Source: UBA5448 sp045536965
Lineage (GTDB): Bacteria > Bacillota > Clostridia > Oscillospirales > SIG627
Direction of reading: 5' to 3'
Assembly (NCBI GenBank): GCA_045536965.1
Contig: JAZSON010000029.1
Location: forward strand, 1-64,000
Length of the DNA stretch: 64,000 nt
A model generated the notes under the pieces. That model was given only the letters and a program-made list of their open reading frames with translations, was not told where the DNA came from and made no database searches. Position numbers and translations under genes: made by a program. Positions 50,626 through 59,278 of the stretch are shown in pieces; the first letter of the stretch is position 1, and each line of letters opens with the position of its first letter.

Positions 50626-50698
50626 GGAGCGGATGACGGGAATCGAACCCGCATTGCCGGCTTGGGAAGCCGGTGCTCTGCCATTGAGCTACATCCGC
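50625..50698 (-). tRNA. tRNA-Gly (CCC)
   Basis: Minus strand cloverleaf: acceptor GCGGATG/CATCCGC, D-arm AGCTCAATGGCAGAGC, anticodon stem CCGGC/GCCGG with anticodon CCC, T-arm GCGGGTTCGATTCCCGT, discriminator T and encoded CCA. It borders the accessory island, a common integration edge. Confidence 0.95.
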
Positions 50699-50717
50699 GT
50701 GCCGCCCTGCATAATCC

Positions 50718-50747
50718 ATTATAACATAAAGATTTTGAATTATGCAA
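50718..50747 (-). promoter_or_regulatory. Promoter of tRNA-Gly
   Basis: Minus strand TTGCAT (50747-50742), 18 bp, TATAAT (50723-50718). Confidence 0.65.
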
Positions 50748-50800
50748 GGGTTTTTGGAAAAAAACAAAAAGGAAACTGAAATACGGTGAGAAACCTCGGA

Positions 50801-51715
50801 TTACAGCAAGGTGAGTTTTGCCGACTGAATTCTTGGCGCGGAGGCGCGTCCGTCAGAATCCCACTGGTTACGGCCGGTATCTTTGCGCTGGACGCCAAAG
50901 AGCATGGAGGATTCTTTTCCTTCGATGGTAATGGTGTTCCCCTCAATGGTTACGATGGCATAGAGCGGATCCGAATAGTAGACGGCTTTATCCATGGCAG
51001 AGTATTTTTCGTAATATTCATCGGGATAAAGATGGCAATCATTTTTTCCAACCCAATCCATCCAGACCGAGTTGATATCCCAGTAAAGAACATTATCCAA
51101 AATACGAAGATTATCGCGGTGGTAATGGCCGTTCATAACCATCAGGACCTTGTGAGGAGATTTTGCATTTACTTTGCGAATGATCTCTTGGACGGACTTT
51201 GCTTCTTTGGCGCCCTCGGATTCTCTTTCATAACTGTCATGGCTGACTAAAATGCAAGGATAGGGGGAAGTTTCGATGGTTTCTTCTAACCAAACCAACT
51301 GTTCGGGCGGGGTGTGATCGCGGAATTCTCCCCATTTAAAATAGTTGCCCAAATCGTAATGGATGTACTCGCCGTCGACAAGGCAATAGTTGGGATCTAA
51401 GACAACAAAACGGTATCCTGAGGTATCAAAGTGATAATGTCCGTTGGGCATGTGGTAAATTTTTAAAACCTCTTCATAAGCGGTCTTGTCGGTGTCGTGG
51501 TTGCCCAGACAGTGATAGGTGGGGATGGGTCCGTTGTCAAGCGCTTCCATCAGATCGGGTCTGAGGGAAGGGCCGCTGCAAAGGTCACCTGCATGAAGCA
51601 TAAAAGAACATCCGTTTTCAACGGCTGCCTTGTGGAAGGTTTTTATCGTTTCTACCGAGGAATTATAGAAAATGCCGGGATCATGATGCAGGTCGGAAAA
51701 CATAAGAAATTTCAT
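50801..51715 (-). CDS. Metallophosphoesterase (CpdA/calcineurin type)
   Basis: A 304 aa phosphoesterase. The metal motifs are FSDLHHDPG, LHAGDLCSG, CLGNHDTD, LVSHDSYE and VMNGHYHRDN. No signal peptide. Substrate may be a cyclic nucleotide or other phosphodiester; not determinable here. Confidence 0.85.
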   Translation of the reverse strand: MKFLMFSDLHHDPGIFYNSSVETIKTFHKAAVENGCSFMLHAGDLCSGPSLRPDLMEALDNGPIPTYHCLGNHDTDKTAYEEVLKIYHMPNGHYHFDTSGYRFVVLDPNYCLVDGEYIHYDLGNYFKWGEFRDHTPPEQLVWLEETIETSPYPCILVSHDSYERESEGAKEAKSVQEIIRKVNAKSPHKVLMVMNGHYHRDNLRILDNVLYWDINSVWMDWVGKNDCHLYPDEYYEKYSAMDKAVYYSDPLYAIVTIEGNTITIEGKESSMLFGVQRKDTGRNQWDSDGRASAPRIQSAKLTLL

Positions 51716-51779
51716 GTGGGTTGCCTCCGTCTTTTGAAATTTTATATTTTTCTTTTAGTGTATGGGCAGTTTTTTAGGA

Positions 51780-52880
51780 TCAAGCGGTGGTATCCAAGCG
51801 TGTTACGGTATAACCTTCTGCGGAAAACCGAGCCAAAATGCCGTCTTCTCCCAAAAGCCAAGAGGGATCAAGGGAGGTGAAAACGGTGTAGCCACCGTCA
51901 AGATAACTTTTTGCTTGATTATACATATCACTTGACATGAGCGATAAATATTTTTCGTTATATTCGCTGTAAAGGGCGTATTCTTCACTGGGGGTCTGTC
52001 CTTCGGCGGGCGGGGTCGGAATTTCGGCAAAAAGCGGGGAAGAGAGGGCAACCAACTGATCGGCATCACCTTCGATCCATGCTTTGAATATGGCTTTGAT
52101 TTGTTCAGTCTTGGTGTCGGTCGCTCCTTCGGCTAAATAGGGAAGCAGGATCATTTCCTGCAGTTTATCCGACAACGAGCTTAAAAGGGCTTGTTTTTCT
52201 CCGATGTCTGTCATGGCGATGAATTTGTTGTCTTGGATTGCTTGCTTGCTCATGGAATAATCGGTGCCCGATTGAACCGAAAGGCCCGCGTTGCGTACGA
52301 TGACCTCTTCTATTTTTTCTACCCAAAAGATGGGATTGTAGTATTCGTAAAGCTTGTGAGTCAGATTGTTTGCGGTGAAAAGAGAAACTGCCGATGTGTA
52401 GACATTTTTCGGGAGATGGGATTCGATGGTGGAATCGAGATACATCATTTTTTTGTAATAAGAGATCAGGGTGTTCTGCGCTTCGGTATCATCGATTTTT
52501 TCAAATAGGGATTCAAAAGTGTATATGTCGCGTTCCACCAAATAGTACACCGAATCGTAATAAGCGGTCCAAACTGCCGAGGGCAAGGGGTAAATATCTT
52601 CATTCCCTACGACAAGAGAGGCAAAAACGTAGATGTAATTGCCGGCTGTATCGGATACCTTCCATAACAGAGGGTGATAATTTTCGAGGGTGGTATTTTC
52701 TTCTGTCGGGTCATCAGTTTCGTTGTTTTGCGGGTTTTTGTTACCTGAATTGTCGGGAAGTTTATCGGTAGGCGTATTGTCTTGGCCGATTGGCGATGTG
52801 GGTGTATCCCCGCAGGAAAGCAGAGAAATGAGTAAAACAATGATAAATAAAAAGGACATGAAACGCCGTTTATTGATCAT
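51780..52880 (-). CDS. TraB/GumN-family lipoprotein
   Basis: A 366 aa protein with a lipoprotein signal peptide (ISLLSCGD), a Pro/Asn/Thr-rich linker and a TraB/GumN-like domain (HPLLWKVSDTAGNYIYVFASL at the start; MTDIGEKQALLSSL; GGYTVFTSLDPSWLLGEDGIL at the end). The canonical GxxH motifs are weak: the first reads FASLVVG, lacking the His. Related proteins are putative metalloproteases. It overlaps the 52870 gene by 11 bp. Confidence 0.75.
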   Translation of the reverse strand: MINKRRFMSFLFIIVLLISLLSCGDTPTSPIGQDNTPTDKLPDNSGNKNPQNNETDDPTEENTTLENYHPLLWKVSDTAGNYIYVFASLVVGNEDIYPLPSAVWTAYYDSVYYLVERDIYTFESLFEKIDDTEAQNTLISYYKKMMYLDSTIESHLPKNVYTSAVSLFTANNLTHKLYEYYNPIFWVEKIEEVIVRNAGLSVQSGTDYSMSKQAIQDNKFIAMTDIGEKQALLSSLSDKLQEMILLPYLAEGATDTKTEQIKAIFKAWIEGDADQLVALSSPLFAEIPTPPAEGQTPSEEYALYSEYNEKYLSLMSSDMYNQAKSYLDGGYTVFTSLDPSWLLGEDGILARFSAEGYTVTRLDTTA

Positions 52881-53361
52881 AATTTGCTACCTCGCTTTTT
52901 GTTTTCGACTCAATATTGTGAAGGGCTTGTTTGAAGATATGATCACACTCAAGTGTGATGATGATTTCGGTGTCGTCATCTTCAAAGAGGAGACGGCAGA
53001 CTTTATGGGGAAAAAGATTTTGACAAGCGTTGAGGTATTTCCGTTTTTTTCCTGCTGCAACCGGCGGAATATCGGTAATAGGTTGCATGCGGGTGATATG
53101 CAGGCGGCAAAGTGTGGTGACTTGTTTTCCGATGCGGCGTATAACCACAAGCTGTTTTCCGTCCAATCGATAGTAAAAACGTGAAAGAAGAAAGCGGGCA
53201 GAGAGCAAGAGTATTGCCAACAGGAATACACCCGCAGAGAGGGTGAAAATGTTTTTTATTTTGGGAAACGCTTGCGCGGATGCGGGGGATAAGATAAACA
53301 GAATGCCGATGATGAGTACAACGATAAAAGAGGTTTTTCGTAAAGGGGGTGAGTATTGCAA
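52870..53361 (-). CDS. Small membrane protein with two helices
   Basis: A 163 aa protein: two N-terminal membrane helices (SFIVVLIIGILFILSP and LSAGVFLLAILLLSARFLL), then a soluble part with a PH-like beta pattern (YYRLDGKQLVVIRRIGKQVTTL). The start is TTG at 53361, seven bases after AAGGAG; the longer frame overlaps the neighbouring phosphoesterase and is rejected. Probably cotranscribed with both neighbours. Confidence 0.65.
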   Translation of the reverse strand: MQYSPPLRKTSFIVVLIIGILFILSPASAQAFPKIKNIFTLSAGVFLLAILLLSARFLLSRFYYRLDGKQLVVIRRIGKQVTTLCRLHITRMQPITDIPPVAAGKKRKYLNACQNLFPHKVCRLLFEDDDTEIIITLECDHIFKQALHNIESKTKSEVANYDQ

Positions 53362-53377
53362 AGGGAATCTCCTTCCG

Positions 53378-53845
53378 TTAGATTGCGGGGGTACCGAAAA
53401 GAACACCTTTTTCGGTGATATCCAAAACGCCGTATGTATGGACGCTCTCGGCAATGCTACCGGGGTTAAAATAATAGATGCCGTTTTCGTACAGTTCACA
53501 GCGACGGTGGGTATGCCCGAAGCAGACGATGTCGATGTGGTTTTCCTTGGCTGCAAGAGAAAGTGCGGGGGAATCGTATTTGACTCCGTGGTTGTGTCCG
53601 TGCACTAACATGATTCGTTTGCCGTTATCCACGATGATTCTCATGGAGGGATAGGGACAAAGCAAACCGTCGCAGTTGCCTTTGACGGCAAAAATTTCAA
53701 GATTGGGTCTATAGTCTGAAAGTTCGGAAAGGGTATTACAGCCGTCACCCAAAAAGAGAATGCGGGAGATCTCGGGATGAAGATCCAAAGCAGATTTCAT
53801 GTTGGATGGAAAACCGTGAGAATCTGAAAAGACAAGGTATTTCAT
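53378..53845 (-). CDS. YfcE/MJ0936-family metallophosphodiesterase
   Basis: A 155 aa phosphodiesterase with FSDSHG, FLGDGCNTL, VKGNCDG, LVHGHNHG and FGHTHRRCE, the full set of metal ligands of the YfcE family. Substrate unknown. First gene of a three-gene minus-strand operon ending with the TraB/GumN lipoprotein. Confidence 0.9.
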   Translation of the reverse strand: MKYLVFSDSHGFPSNMKSALDLHPEISRILFLGDGCNTLSELSDYRPNLEIFAVKGNCDGLLCPYPSMRIIVDNGKRIMLVHGHNHGVKYDSPALSLAAKENHIDIVCFGHTHRRCELYENGIYYFNPGSIAESVHTYGVLDITEKGVLFGTPAI

Positions 53846-53904
53846 TTTCTTTTCACCGACCTTTTGTCTTTGCATAAAATGATAACGAAACGGGGTGATA
53901 TATT

Positions 53905-54168
53905 ATGGAAATTAAACGGGATAAACTCGAATTCCTCTTGAATATGGAAGAAAAGGAGTTGAAGTTGCGGTTAAGAGAGGTTATGCATGCCATGGGCGTT
54001 GAAGATAAAAAAATCAATAAACTTGTGGCGAATCTTCCGAAATTGAAAGAAACGGTAGCGGGGATGAGTGATGAACAGCTTGGCGCTTTCGGCGCACAAC
54101 TGGGGGAAGAAAAAATGAAAGCCATTTCCCGTGCAGTAGAAGAGGCACAGGGGAAGAAAAATGGATAA
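53905..54168 (+). CDS. Small charged helical protein, first of a three-gene operon
   Basis: An 87 aa, highly charged, alpha-helical protein (MEIKRDKLEFLLNMEEKELKLRL start; KINKLVANLPKLKETVAGM). No membrane segment and no recognised family. It overlaps the next gene by 8 bp. Confidence 0.65.
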   Translation: MEIKRDKLEFLLNMEEKELKLRLREVMHAMGVEDKKINKLVANLPKLKETVAGMSDEQLGAFGAQLGEEKMKAISRAVEEAQGKKNG

Positions 54169-54529
54169 TCTCGGAGAAAAACTCGGCGCGTTGCTTCATG
54201 ATCCCAAAGGAATGGAAGCGGTCATGGAGGTAGCAAAATCTCTCGGTCAAGCGGTTGGGATGCAGGGCAATGCGAATGAAAAAGCACCCCAAGAAACCGA
54301 AATGAAAGAAAAAACGCGGCAAAGCGAAGAAAAGGCAGGCGCAAACACGGCGTTTTCGTTTCCCTTTCCTGCCATTCAAAATCTGCTCGATAAAGGCAAG
54401 GGCGATCGCGGTGCGATTTTAAAGGCCATCAAACCTTATATGGAGGATAAAAAACAACAAAAAATTGACCAAGTGATGAAAACCATGCAATCGGTGGAAC
54501 TTTTGCTTCAAGCAAAAGATTTGTTTTGA
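54161..54529 (+). CDS. Small helical protein, second of a three-gene operon
   Basis: A 122 aa soluble helical protein (LGALLHDPKGMEAVMEVAKSLG; a charged low-complexity middle; IQNLLDKGKGDRGAILKAIKPYM). The C-terminal part recalls small clostridial proteins encoded beside sporulation or envelope genes, but I cannot name it. Confidence 0.6.
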   Translation: MDNLGEKLGALLHDPKGMEAVMEVAKSLGQAVGMQGNANEKAPQETEMKEKTRQSEEKAGANTAFSFPFPAIQNLLDKGKGDRGAILKAIKPYMEDKKQQKIDQVMKTMQSVELLLQAKDLF

Positions 54530-54543
54530 GGGGAGGGGGTCGC

Positions 54544-54891
54544 TTGTTTAACGGTGATTTTTATAAAAATGAATTCGGCACGAGGAACAGTCAACTGCGG
54601 CAGGAATACAATCGGAAACTGCGGGAGCGCATAGAGGAAAGACAACTCCCGACAGTCGAAAGAGAGATTTTACCGCCCATACCCGTTCCTGCTTTAATCG
54701 CTCCCGCGGAGGAGGAAAATTCCATGCCACCGATGCGGTCAGCACCGTCGATTTTACAAAAAATCGGCACGATCTCTTTTTCTCAAGGGGATTGGCTGAT
54801 TTTGGGTCTTTTGGTCTTTTTTCTGTTTTTGACGGATGATACCGACTACATTTTGGTGGGTATCCTTGCCTATCTGTTATTGTCCGACTGA
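54544..54891 (+). CDS. Small tail-anchored protein, third of a three-gene operon
   Basis: A 115 aa protein: charged N-terminal region (RQEYNRKLRERIEERQL), Pro-rich middle and a C-terminal membrane hairpin (GDWLILGLLVFFLFLTDDTDYILVGILAYLLL). TTG at 54544 follows GGAGGGGG; a TTG at 54526 overlaps that site. Convergent with trpS, overlapping by 15 bp. Confidence 0.6.
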   Translation: MFNGDFYKNEFGTRNSQLRQEYNRKLRERIEERQLPTVEREILPPIPVPALIAPAEEENSMPPMRSAPSILQKIGTISFSQGDWLILGLLVFFLFLTDDTDYILVGILAYLLLSD

Positions 54892-55890
54892 GTAGAAACC
54901 AACCTTTTTGTATACCTTGCGAAGGGTTTTTGCGGCCATGTAGGAGGCTCTTTCGGCGCCTTTTTTCATAATGCTTTCCAAATAGGCCTTGTCTGCAAGA
55001 AGCTCGCGGTAACGGGTCTGCACAGGAGAAAGTCCCTCTGCACAGATTTCGCCGACGGCGGCTTTGAAATCGCCGTAACCGCGACCTTCGAATTCCTTTT
55101 CAATCTCTTCCATGGATTTTCCCGAGAAACAGCTGTGAATTTGCATTAAATTGGCAATTCCGGGGCGATTTTCGGGATCCAAACGCACTTCTGTAAAAGA
55201 GTCGGTGACGGCTCTTTTACATTTTTTGATGATATCGTCCTTGGTGTCGAGGAGAGATATGTAGGCAAGAGGGTTGGGATCGGATTTGGACATTTTTTTC
55301 TCGGGGTCCTGCAGGGACATGACTTTGGTTCCGATTTTGGGCATATAGGGTTCGGGCATGGTGAAAGTGGGGGAATAGGCGGCGTTGAAACGGGTCGCAA
55401 TATCCCGCGCGAGTTCAAGATGTTGTTTTTGGTCAATGCCGACGGGAACCAAATCGGCCTGATAAAGCAGAATGTCTGCCGCCATCAAAACAGGGTAGGT
55501 GAAAAGGCCCGCATTGATATTTTGGCTGTGTTTGGCTGATTTATCCTTAAATTGCGTCATACGTGACAGTTCACCAAACATGGTGTTGCAACCGAGAACC
55601 CAAGCAAGCTCGGCGTGCGCGGGTACATGGCTTTGCACAAAAAGAGTGGCTTTGTCGGGATCGATGCCGCAGGCGATATAGATAGCGAGCGTTTCAAGGG
55701 TGCGCCTGCGCAGGTCGGCAGGGGTTTGTCGTACCGTAATGGCATGCAAATCCACCACGCAGTAGAGACAATCGTAGTCGTCTTGCAGTGCGACCCAATT
55801 TTTCAAGGCGCCGAGATAGTTGCCGATGGTCAAAATACCCGAGGGTTGTGCACCCGAAAATATAATTTTTTTGGATTCGTTGTTTTCCAT
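54877..55890 (-). CDS. trpS: Tryptophanyl-tRNA synthetase
   Basis: Class Ic synthetase charging tRNA-Trp; 337 aa. The HIGH-type motif is SGILTIGNYLGALKNW, and KMSKSDPN the KMSKS loop; the tryptophan pocket shows FVQSHVPAHAELAWVLGC. No T-box is seen immediately upstream. Confidence 0.96.
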   Translation of the reverse strand: MENNESKKIIFSGAQPSGILTIGNYLGALKNWVALQDDYDCLYCVVDLHAITVRQTPADLRRRTLETLAIYIACGIDPDKATLFVQSHVPAHAELAWVLGCNTMFGELSRMTQFKDKSAKHSQNINAGLFTYPVLMAADILLYQADLVPVGIDQKQHLELARDIATRFNAAYSPTFTMPEPYMPKIGTKVMSLQDPEKKMSKSDPNPLAYISLLDTKDDIIKKCKRAVTDSFTEVRLDPENRPGIANLMQIHSCFSGKSMEEIEKEFEGRGYGDFKAAVGEICAEGLSPVQTRYRELLADKAYLESIMKKGAERASYMAAKTLRKVYKKVGFYSVGQ

Positions 55891-55905
55891 GATGTTGTTG
55901 CTCCG

Positions 55906-57102
55906 TTAATTTAAATATTCCGAAACGGCTTCACACAAAAGGGATACACCGTGTACAATTTGCTCATCGGTGGGGGTGGAGAAATTCAGACGGAATCCAT
56001 CTGAAACACCATTGGGATCCGAAAGGAATGCTTCGCCGGGAACAATGGCTACCTTGCGTTTCATGGCCAAGCTGACCAGCGGCGCATTGGGCATTTTATC
56101 GGGGAGACGACACCAAACGAAAAGTCCGCCTTCGGGTGCGCTGTGCCATACGCGTGCATCCATTTGGTTGTCGAGCGCATGCAGCATCAGGTTGGCTTTG
56201 CGTTTGTAGATCTCGCGGATCTTTTGGATTTGCGCATCGAGATCATAGTTTTCGATATAACGGGCGCAGACCATTTGCGACAAAACGTTGGTGTGAACAT
56301 CGTTTGTCTGTTTGGCAACGACGATTTTTTGCATGAGGGCATCGGGGGCAACCAAATAACCGACGCGCATACCTGCCGACAGAATTTTGGAGAAGGTGGA
56401 ACTGTAAATTACGATGCCGTCTTCGTCCATGCTTTTAATGGAAGGAATGTGCTTTCCTGCGAAACGAAGTTCTCCGTAGGGATCGTCCTCCAAAATCAAA
56501 ATGCCTGCTTTTTTGGCAATTTCGTAAACCGCTTTGCGTTTTTCAAGTGAAAGAGTCAGGCCGGTAGGATTTTGGAAATTGGGGATAATGTAGAGAAGAC
56601 GGGCGCGGGGATTTTCTTTGATGGCTTTTTCAAGCGCTTCGAGAGAAATGCCGTTTTCATCCGTTTCGACACCGACGGTTTTGGCTCCGTGGGAACGGAA
56701 GGCATTGAGCGCGCCGATGAAGGACGGTTCTTCGCATAAGACAACGTCGCCCTCGTTACACAGCACCTTGCAGGTCAAATCAATACCTTGCTGACCGCCC
56801 GAGGTAATGATGGTGTTGTCGAAATCGCGACCGATTTGGTAGCGGGTAAGATTGCGCTCACGGATCAAATTGCGGAGGGGCATATAGCCTTCCGTGATAC
56901 CGTATTGCAGGGCTTGGGAAGCCGATTTTTCATCCGAGAAGATCGAAGCGGTAATCTCGGCAATTTCGGTGCGGGGGAAAGATTCGGCGGACGGATTGCC
57001 TGCCGCAAAGGGAATGATTGCGGGGTCGGTCAACGACTTGAAAATTTCGCGAATGGCGGAGGGTTTTAACCCTTTCATGCGGTCTGAAATACGATAATCC
57101 AT
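55906..57102 (-). CDS. PLP-dependent aminotransferase (LysN/MocR-like fold I)
   Basis: A 398 aa fold-I aminotransferase: LQYGITEGYMPLRNLI, ITSGGQQGIDLTCKVL, YIIPNFQNPTGLTLS, LILEDDPYGELRF and the PLP Lys in YSSTFSKILSAGMRVGYL. The pattern is that of 2-aminoadipate/branched-chain or aromatic aminotransferases close to the MocR catalytic domain, without the HTH. Substrate unsettled. Confidence 0.9.
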   Translation of the reverse strand: MDYRISDRMKGLKPSAIREIFKSLTDPAIIPFAAGNPSAESFPRTEIAEITASIFSDEKSASQALQYGITEGYMPLRNLIRERNLTRYQIGRDFDNTIITSGGQQGIDLTCKVLCNEGDVVLCEEPSFIGALNAFRSHGAKTVGVETDENGISLEALEKAIKENPRARLLYIIPNFQNPTGLTLSLEKRKAVYEIAKKAGILILEDDPYGELRFAGKHIPSIKSMDEDGIVIYSSTFSKILSAGMRVGYLVAPDALMQKIVVAKQTNDVHTNVLSQMVCARYIENYDLDAQIQKIREIYKRKANLMLHALDNQMDARVWHSAPEGGLFVWCRLPDKMPNAPLVSLAMKRKVAIVPGEAFLSDPNGVSDGFRLNFSTPTDEQIVHGVSLLCEAVSEYLN

Positions 57103-57108
57103 AATAAA

Positions 57109-58650
57109 TTACATCCTTTCGGTGGAAAATGTTAAATGTTCAATGAAAAGGGAATCAAATGTCGGGTCGCCCGCGCTTTCAAGTAAACGGTGTTTGGAAA
57201 AAGCGGCGGGTAAAGAGGCGCGGGTACTCGGTGAGAGCAAAAGAGTGACGGCGCCGCCGAGTGCTGTATTGCCCATGGGTTTAACGGCGCGGTAGGTATG
57301 AGATCCAAAAAGGCCAACGCGGATGGCAGAATGTAAATTCAAATGCTTTCCGAATCCTCCGCCGATATACAGCGTTTCGGTCGGTTGGTATGCAAAAACA
57401 GTGTCAAGAGAAGCGGCAATGGCCGCTTTGGCCAAGAGTAGCTGATATATGTCTTTCTGGGTCAAGAAAATATTGTCGGTCAAATAACAAACCGCCTCGC
57501 CCTTTGTAAAACTCACGGGGTCATTTTTATCTCCCAGTGAAATCAGCCTACCTTCGGGGGAAAGGCGTTTTTCGCTTAAAAGGGCGGCTAGTATATCTAA
57601 AAGGCCCGAACCGCACACCCCTTGTGGTGCGGCTTGGCCGAGAACGGTAAAATCCCATCTGCCGTCCTTGCGGACAATGTCAATCACGGCGCCTTTGGCG
57701 GCGGGCATGCCGCAGGAAATACCGCTTCCCTCAAACGCGGGCCCTGCTGCGGCCGAAGTGAAGAGATAGCCGTGCTCGGGAGAAAAAGAGGCGATTTCAC
57801 CGTTTGTTCCCAAGTCGGCAAACACATAGGAGGAATCATGCACGGGGAGAAGCAAAAGACCTGCTGCGATGTCGGCGCCGATGTAACCGCCGATACAAGG
57901 CGGCAAATATATATCAGCCGACAAAATGTGGGAAAAACCGAGGTCGGCGGCAGAATATTCTCTGTCGAAGAGGGTGGGGGGCGTATATGGGAATTTCCCG
58001 ATGGGGGAGGGGTCGATGCCTGCAAGATAATGCAGCATAACGGTATTGCCGACGCAAACAAAGCGGCGAATCTCGCAGGGATCTCTGTCGGCGGCGCGAC
58101 AAAGAGAAAGGGCGGCATTTTCGATTTGCTCGACGAGTAATTTTTGCATACGGGAAATATCTTCAGGGTGGGTATCGGTGTAACTTATGCGAGACAAGAC
58201 GTCTCGGCCAAAAGATATTTGCGGATTAAAGAAAGCCTCCCGCCCGAGAATGAGACCGCTATTGAGGTTTATAAGCGCAAAGGCGCAGGTGGTGGTGCCG
58301 ATGTCAACGGCAAGACCGAGACCGTCTGTCGGTTCACTCTGATAGGTTTGCATGCTTTCCCAATCGACGGCCGCGCCGCTTTGCGGCAAAAGCTCGACCG
58401 AAGCATCCCCCAAAATGCGTGTTTGGCAGGATAACCGAAAACCATCCGCCAGTTGAGATGGCGAAAGGGAGCGCAATTCTTTTTCACTTGGGAGAGAAAG
58501 CTGTCCGACGGCACGGATGCGGCAGGCAAGACATGTACCGAGTCCGCCGCAGGGATGGGGATGGATCAAACGGTATCGAAGGAAAAAATGAGAAAGTGTT
58601 TCTCCGATTTCGGCCGAAAACTGTTTTCCGTTGACATGGACGGTCGGCAT
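57109..58650 (-). CDS. RACo-like ASKHA protein with N-terminal 2Fe-2S domain (corrinoid reactivation type)
   Basis: A 513 aa protein. Residues about 1-90 are a ferredoxin-like 2Fe-2S domain (HPCGGLGTCLACRI, later LSCQT: C-x5-C-x2-C...C). From about 110 there is an ASKHA ATPase fold (GLAVDIGTTTCAFALI, VGNTVMLHYLAGID, YVFADLGTNGEIA, SAAAGPAFEGSGI, GVCGSGLLDILA, YIGGGFGKHLN). Such proteins reductively reactivate Co(II) corrinoid proteins in methyltransferase systems. No corrinoid protein or methyltransferase gene is in the window. A sigma-A promoter lies upstream. Confidence 0.88.
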   Translation of the reverse strand: MPTVHVNGKQFSAEIGETLSHFFLRYRLIHPHPCGGLGTCLACRIRAVGQLSLPSEKELRSLSPSQLADGFRLSCQTRILGDASVELLPQSGAAVDWESMQTYQSEPTDGLGLAVDIGTTTCAFALINLNSGLILGREAFFNPQISFGRDVLSRISYTDTHPEDISRMQKLLVEQIENAALSLCRAADRDPCEIRRFVCVGNTVMLHYLAGIDPSPIGKFPYTPPTLFDREYSAADLGFSHILSADIYLPPCIGGYIGADIAAGLLLLPVHDSSYVFADLGTNGEIASFSPEHGYLFTSAAAGPAFEGSGISCGMPAAKGAVIDIVRKDGRWDFTVLGQAAPQGVCGSGLLDILAALLSEKRLSPEGRLISLGDKNDPVSFTKGEAVCYLTDNIFLTQKDIYQLLLAKAAIAASLDTVFAYQPTETLYIGGGFGKHLNLHSAIRVGLFGSHTYRAVKPMGNTALGGAVTLLLSPSTRASLPAAFSKHRLLESAGDPTFDSLFIEHLTFSTERM

Positions 58651-58683
58651 AATCTTATCTCCTCGAATAATATACTACAGTTT

Positions 58684-58712
58684 AGTATACAACATTTCTA
58701 CCTTATTTGCAA
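58684..58712 (-). promoter_or_regulatory. Promoter of the RACo-like gene
   Basis: Minus strand TTGCAA (58712-58707), 17 bp, TATACT (58689-58684). Confidence 0.65.
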
Positions 58713-58804
58713 GAGGAAATGCTGATTTTCAACCGATTTGAGGGCGGTTTCGGGAGGGGAAAGGGATTTTTTTTCAGAATGTCAAAAAAAAATCAAAAAA
58801 ACAC

Positions 58805-58833
58805 TTGCATTTCCGATTGACATGTGCTAAAAT
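58805..58833 (+). promoter_or_regulatory. Promoter of rpmB
   Basis: TTGCAT (58805-58810), 17 bp, TAAAAT (58828-58833) with an extended TG two bases before it. Confidence 0.6.
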
Positions 58834-58899
58834 CACCCTGTTCGATTTTGTATTTGAATAGGTTTCGTCTACACGACGGTGATACAGGAGGTGTTTGAG

Positions 58900-59088
58900 A
58901 TGGCAAAGTGCGATATCTGCGGAAAGGGCGTTACATTTGGTTGTAATGTTTCTCACTCCCACAGAAAGACCAACAGAACTTGGAAACCCAATATCAGAAG
59001 AGTAAAGGCACTGGTGAATGGTACTCCTACTCGAGTTCACGTTTGTGCACGTTGTCTGCGCTCCGGCGCTGTAACGCGTTCCGTCTGA
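58900..59088 (+). CDS. rpmB: 50S ribosomal protein L28
   Basis: A 62 aa protein, MAKCDICGKGVTFGCNVSHS, with a second Cys pair in HVCARCLRSG, so the zinc-binding form. The ATG at 58900 has CAGGAGGTG upstream. Confidence 0.96.
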   Translation: MAKCDICGKGVTFGCNVSHSHRKTNRTWKPNIRRVKALVNGTPTRVHVCARCLRSGAVTRSV

Positions 59089-59104
59089 GTTACTTTGGTG
59101 CAAT

Positions 59105-59136
59105 CAGCCCCGCTTTTTAGGCGGGGCTTTTTCCGT
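59105..59136 (+). terminator. Terminator of rpmB
   Basis: AGCCCCGCTT and AGGCGGGGCT arms followed by TTTTT. Confidence 0.88.
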
Positions 59137-59175
59137 TTTTTGTTTGTACTCGGTGATTCAATTCCTTTACGTTTA

Positions 59176-59205
59176 TTGACAAAAGCATTTTTTATGTGAT
59201 ACAAT
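59176..59205 (+). promoter_or_regulatory. Promoter of ftsK/spoIIIE
   Basis: TTGACA (59176-59181), 18 bp, TACAAT (59200-59205). Confidence 0.65.
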
Positions 59206-59278
59206 CAATTATATCAGTTTGTTTTATATAAGCTCTGCTTTGCTATAGCGCAGTTATCTTGAAAGGAAGTGACTGTAT

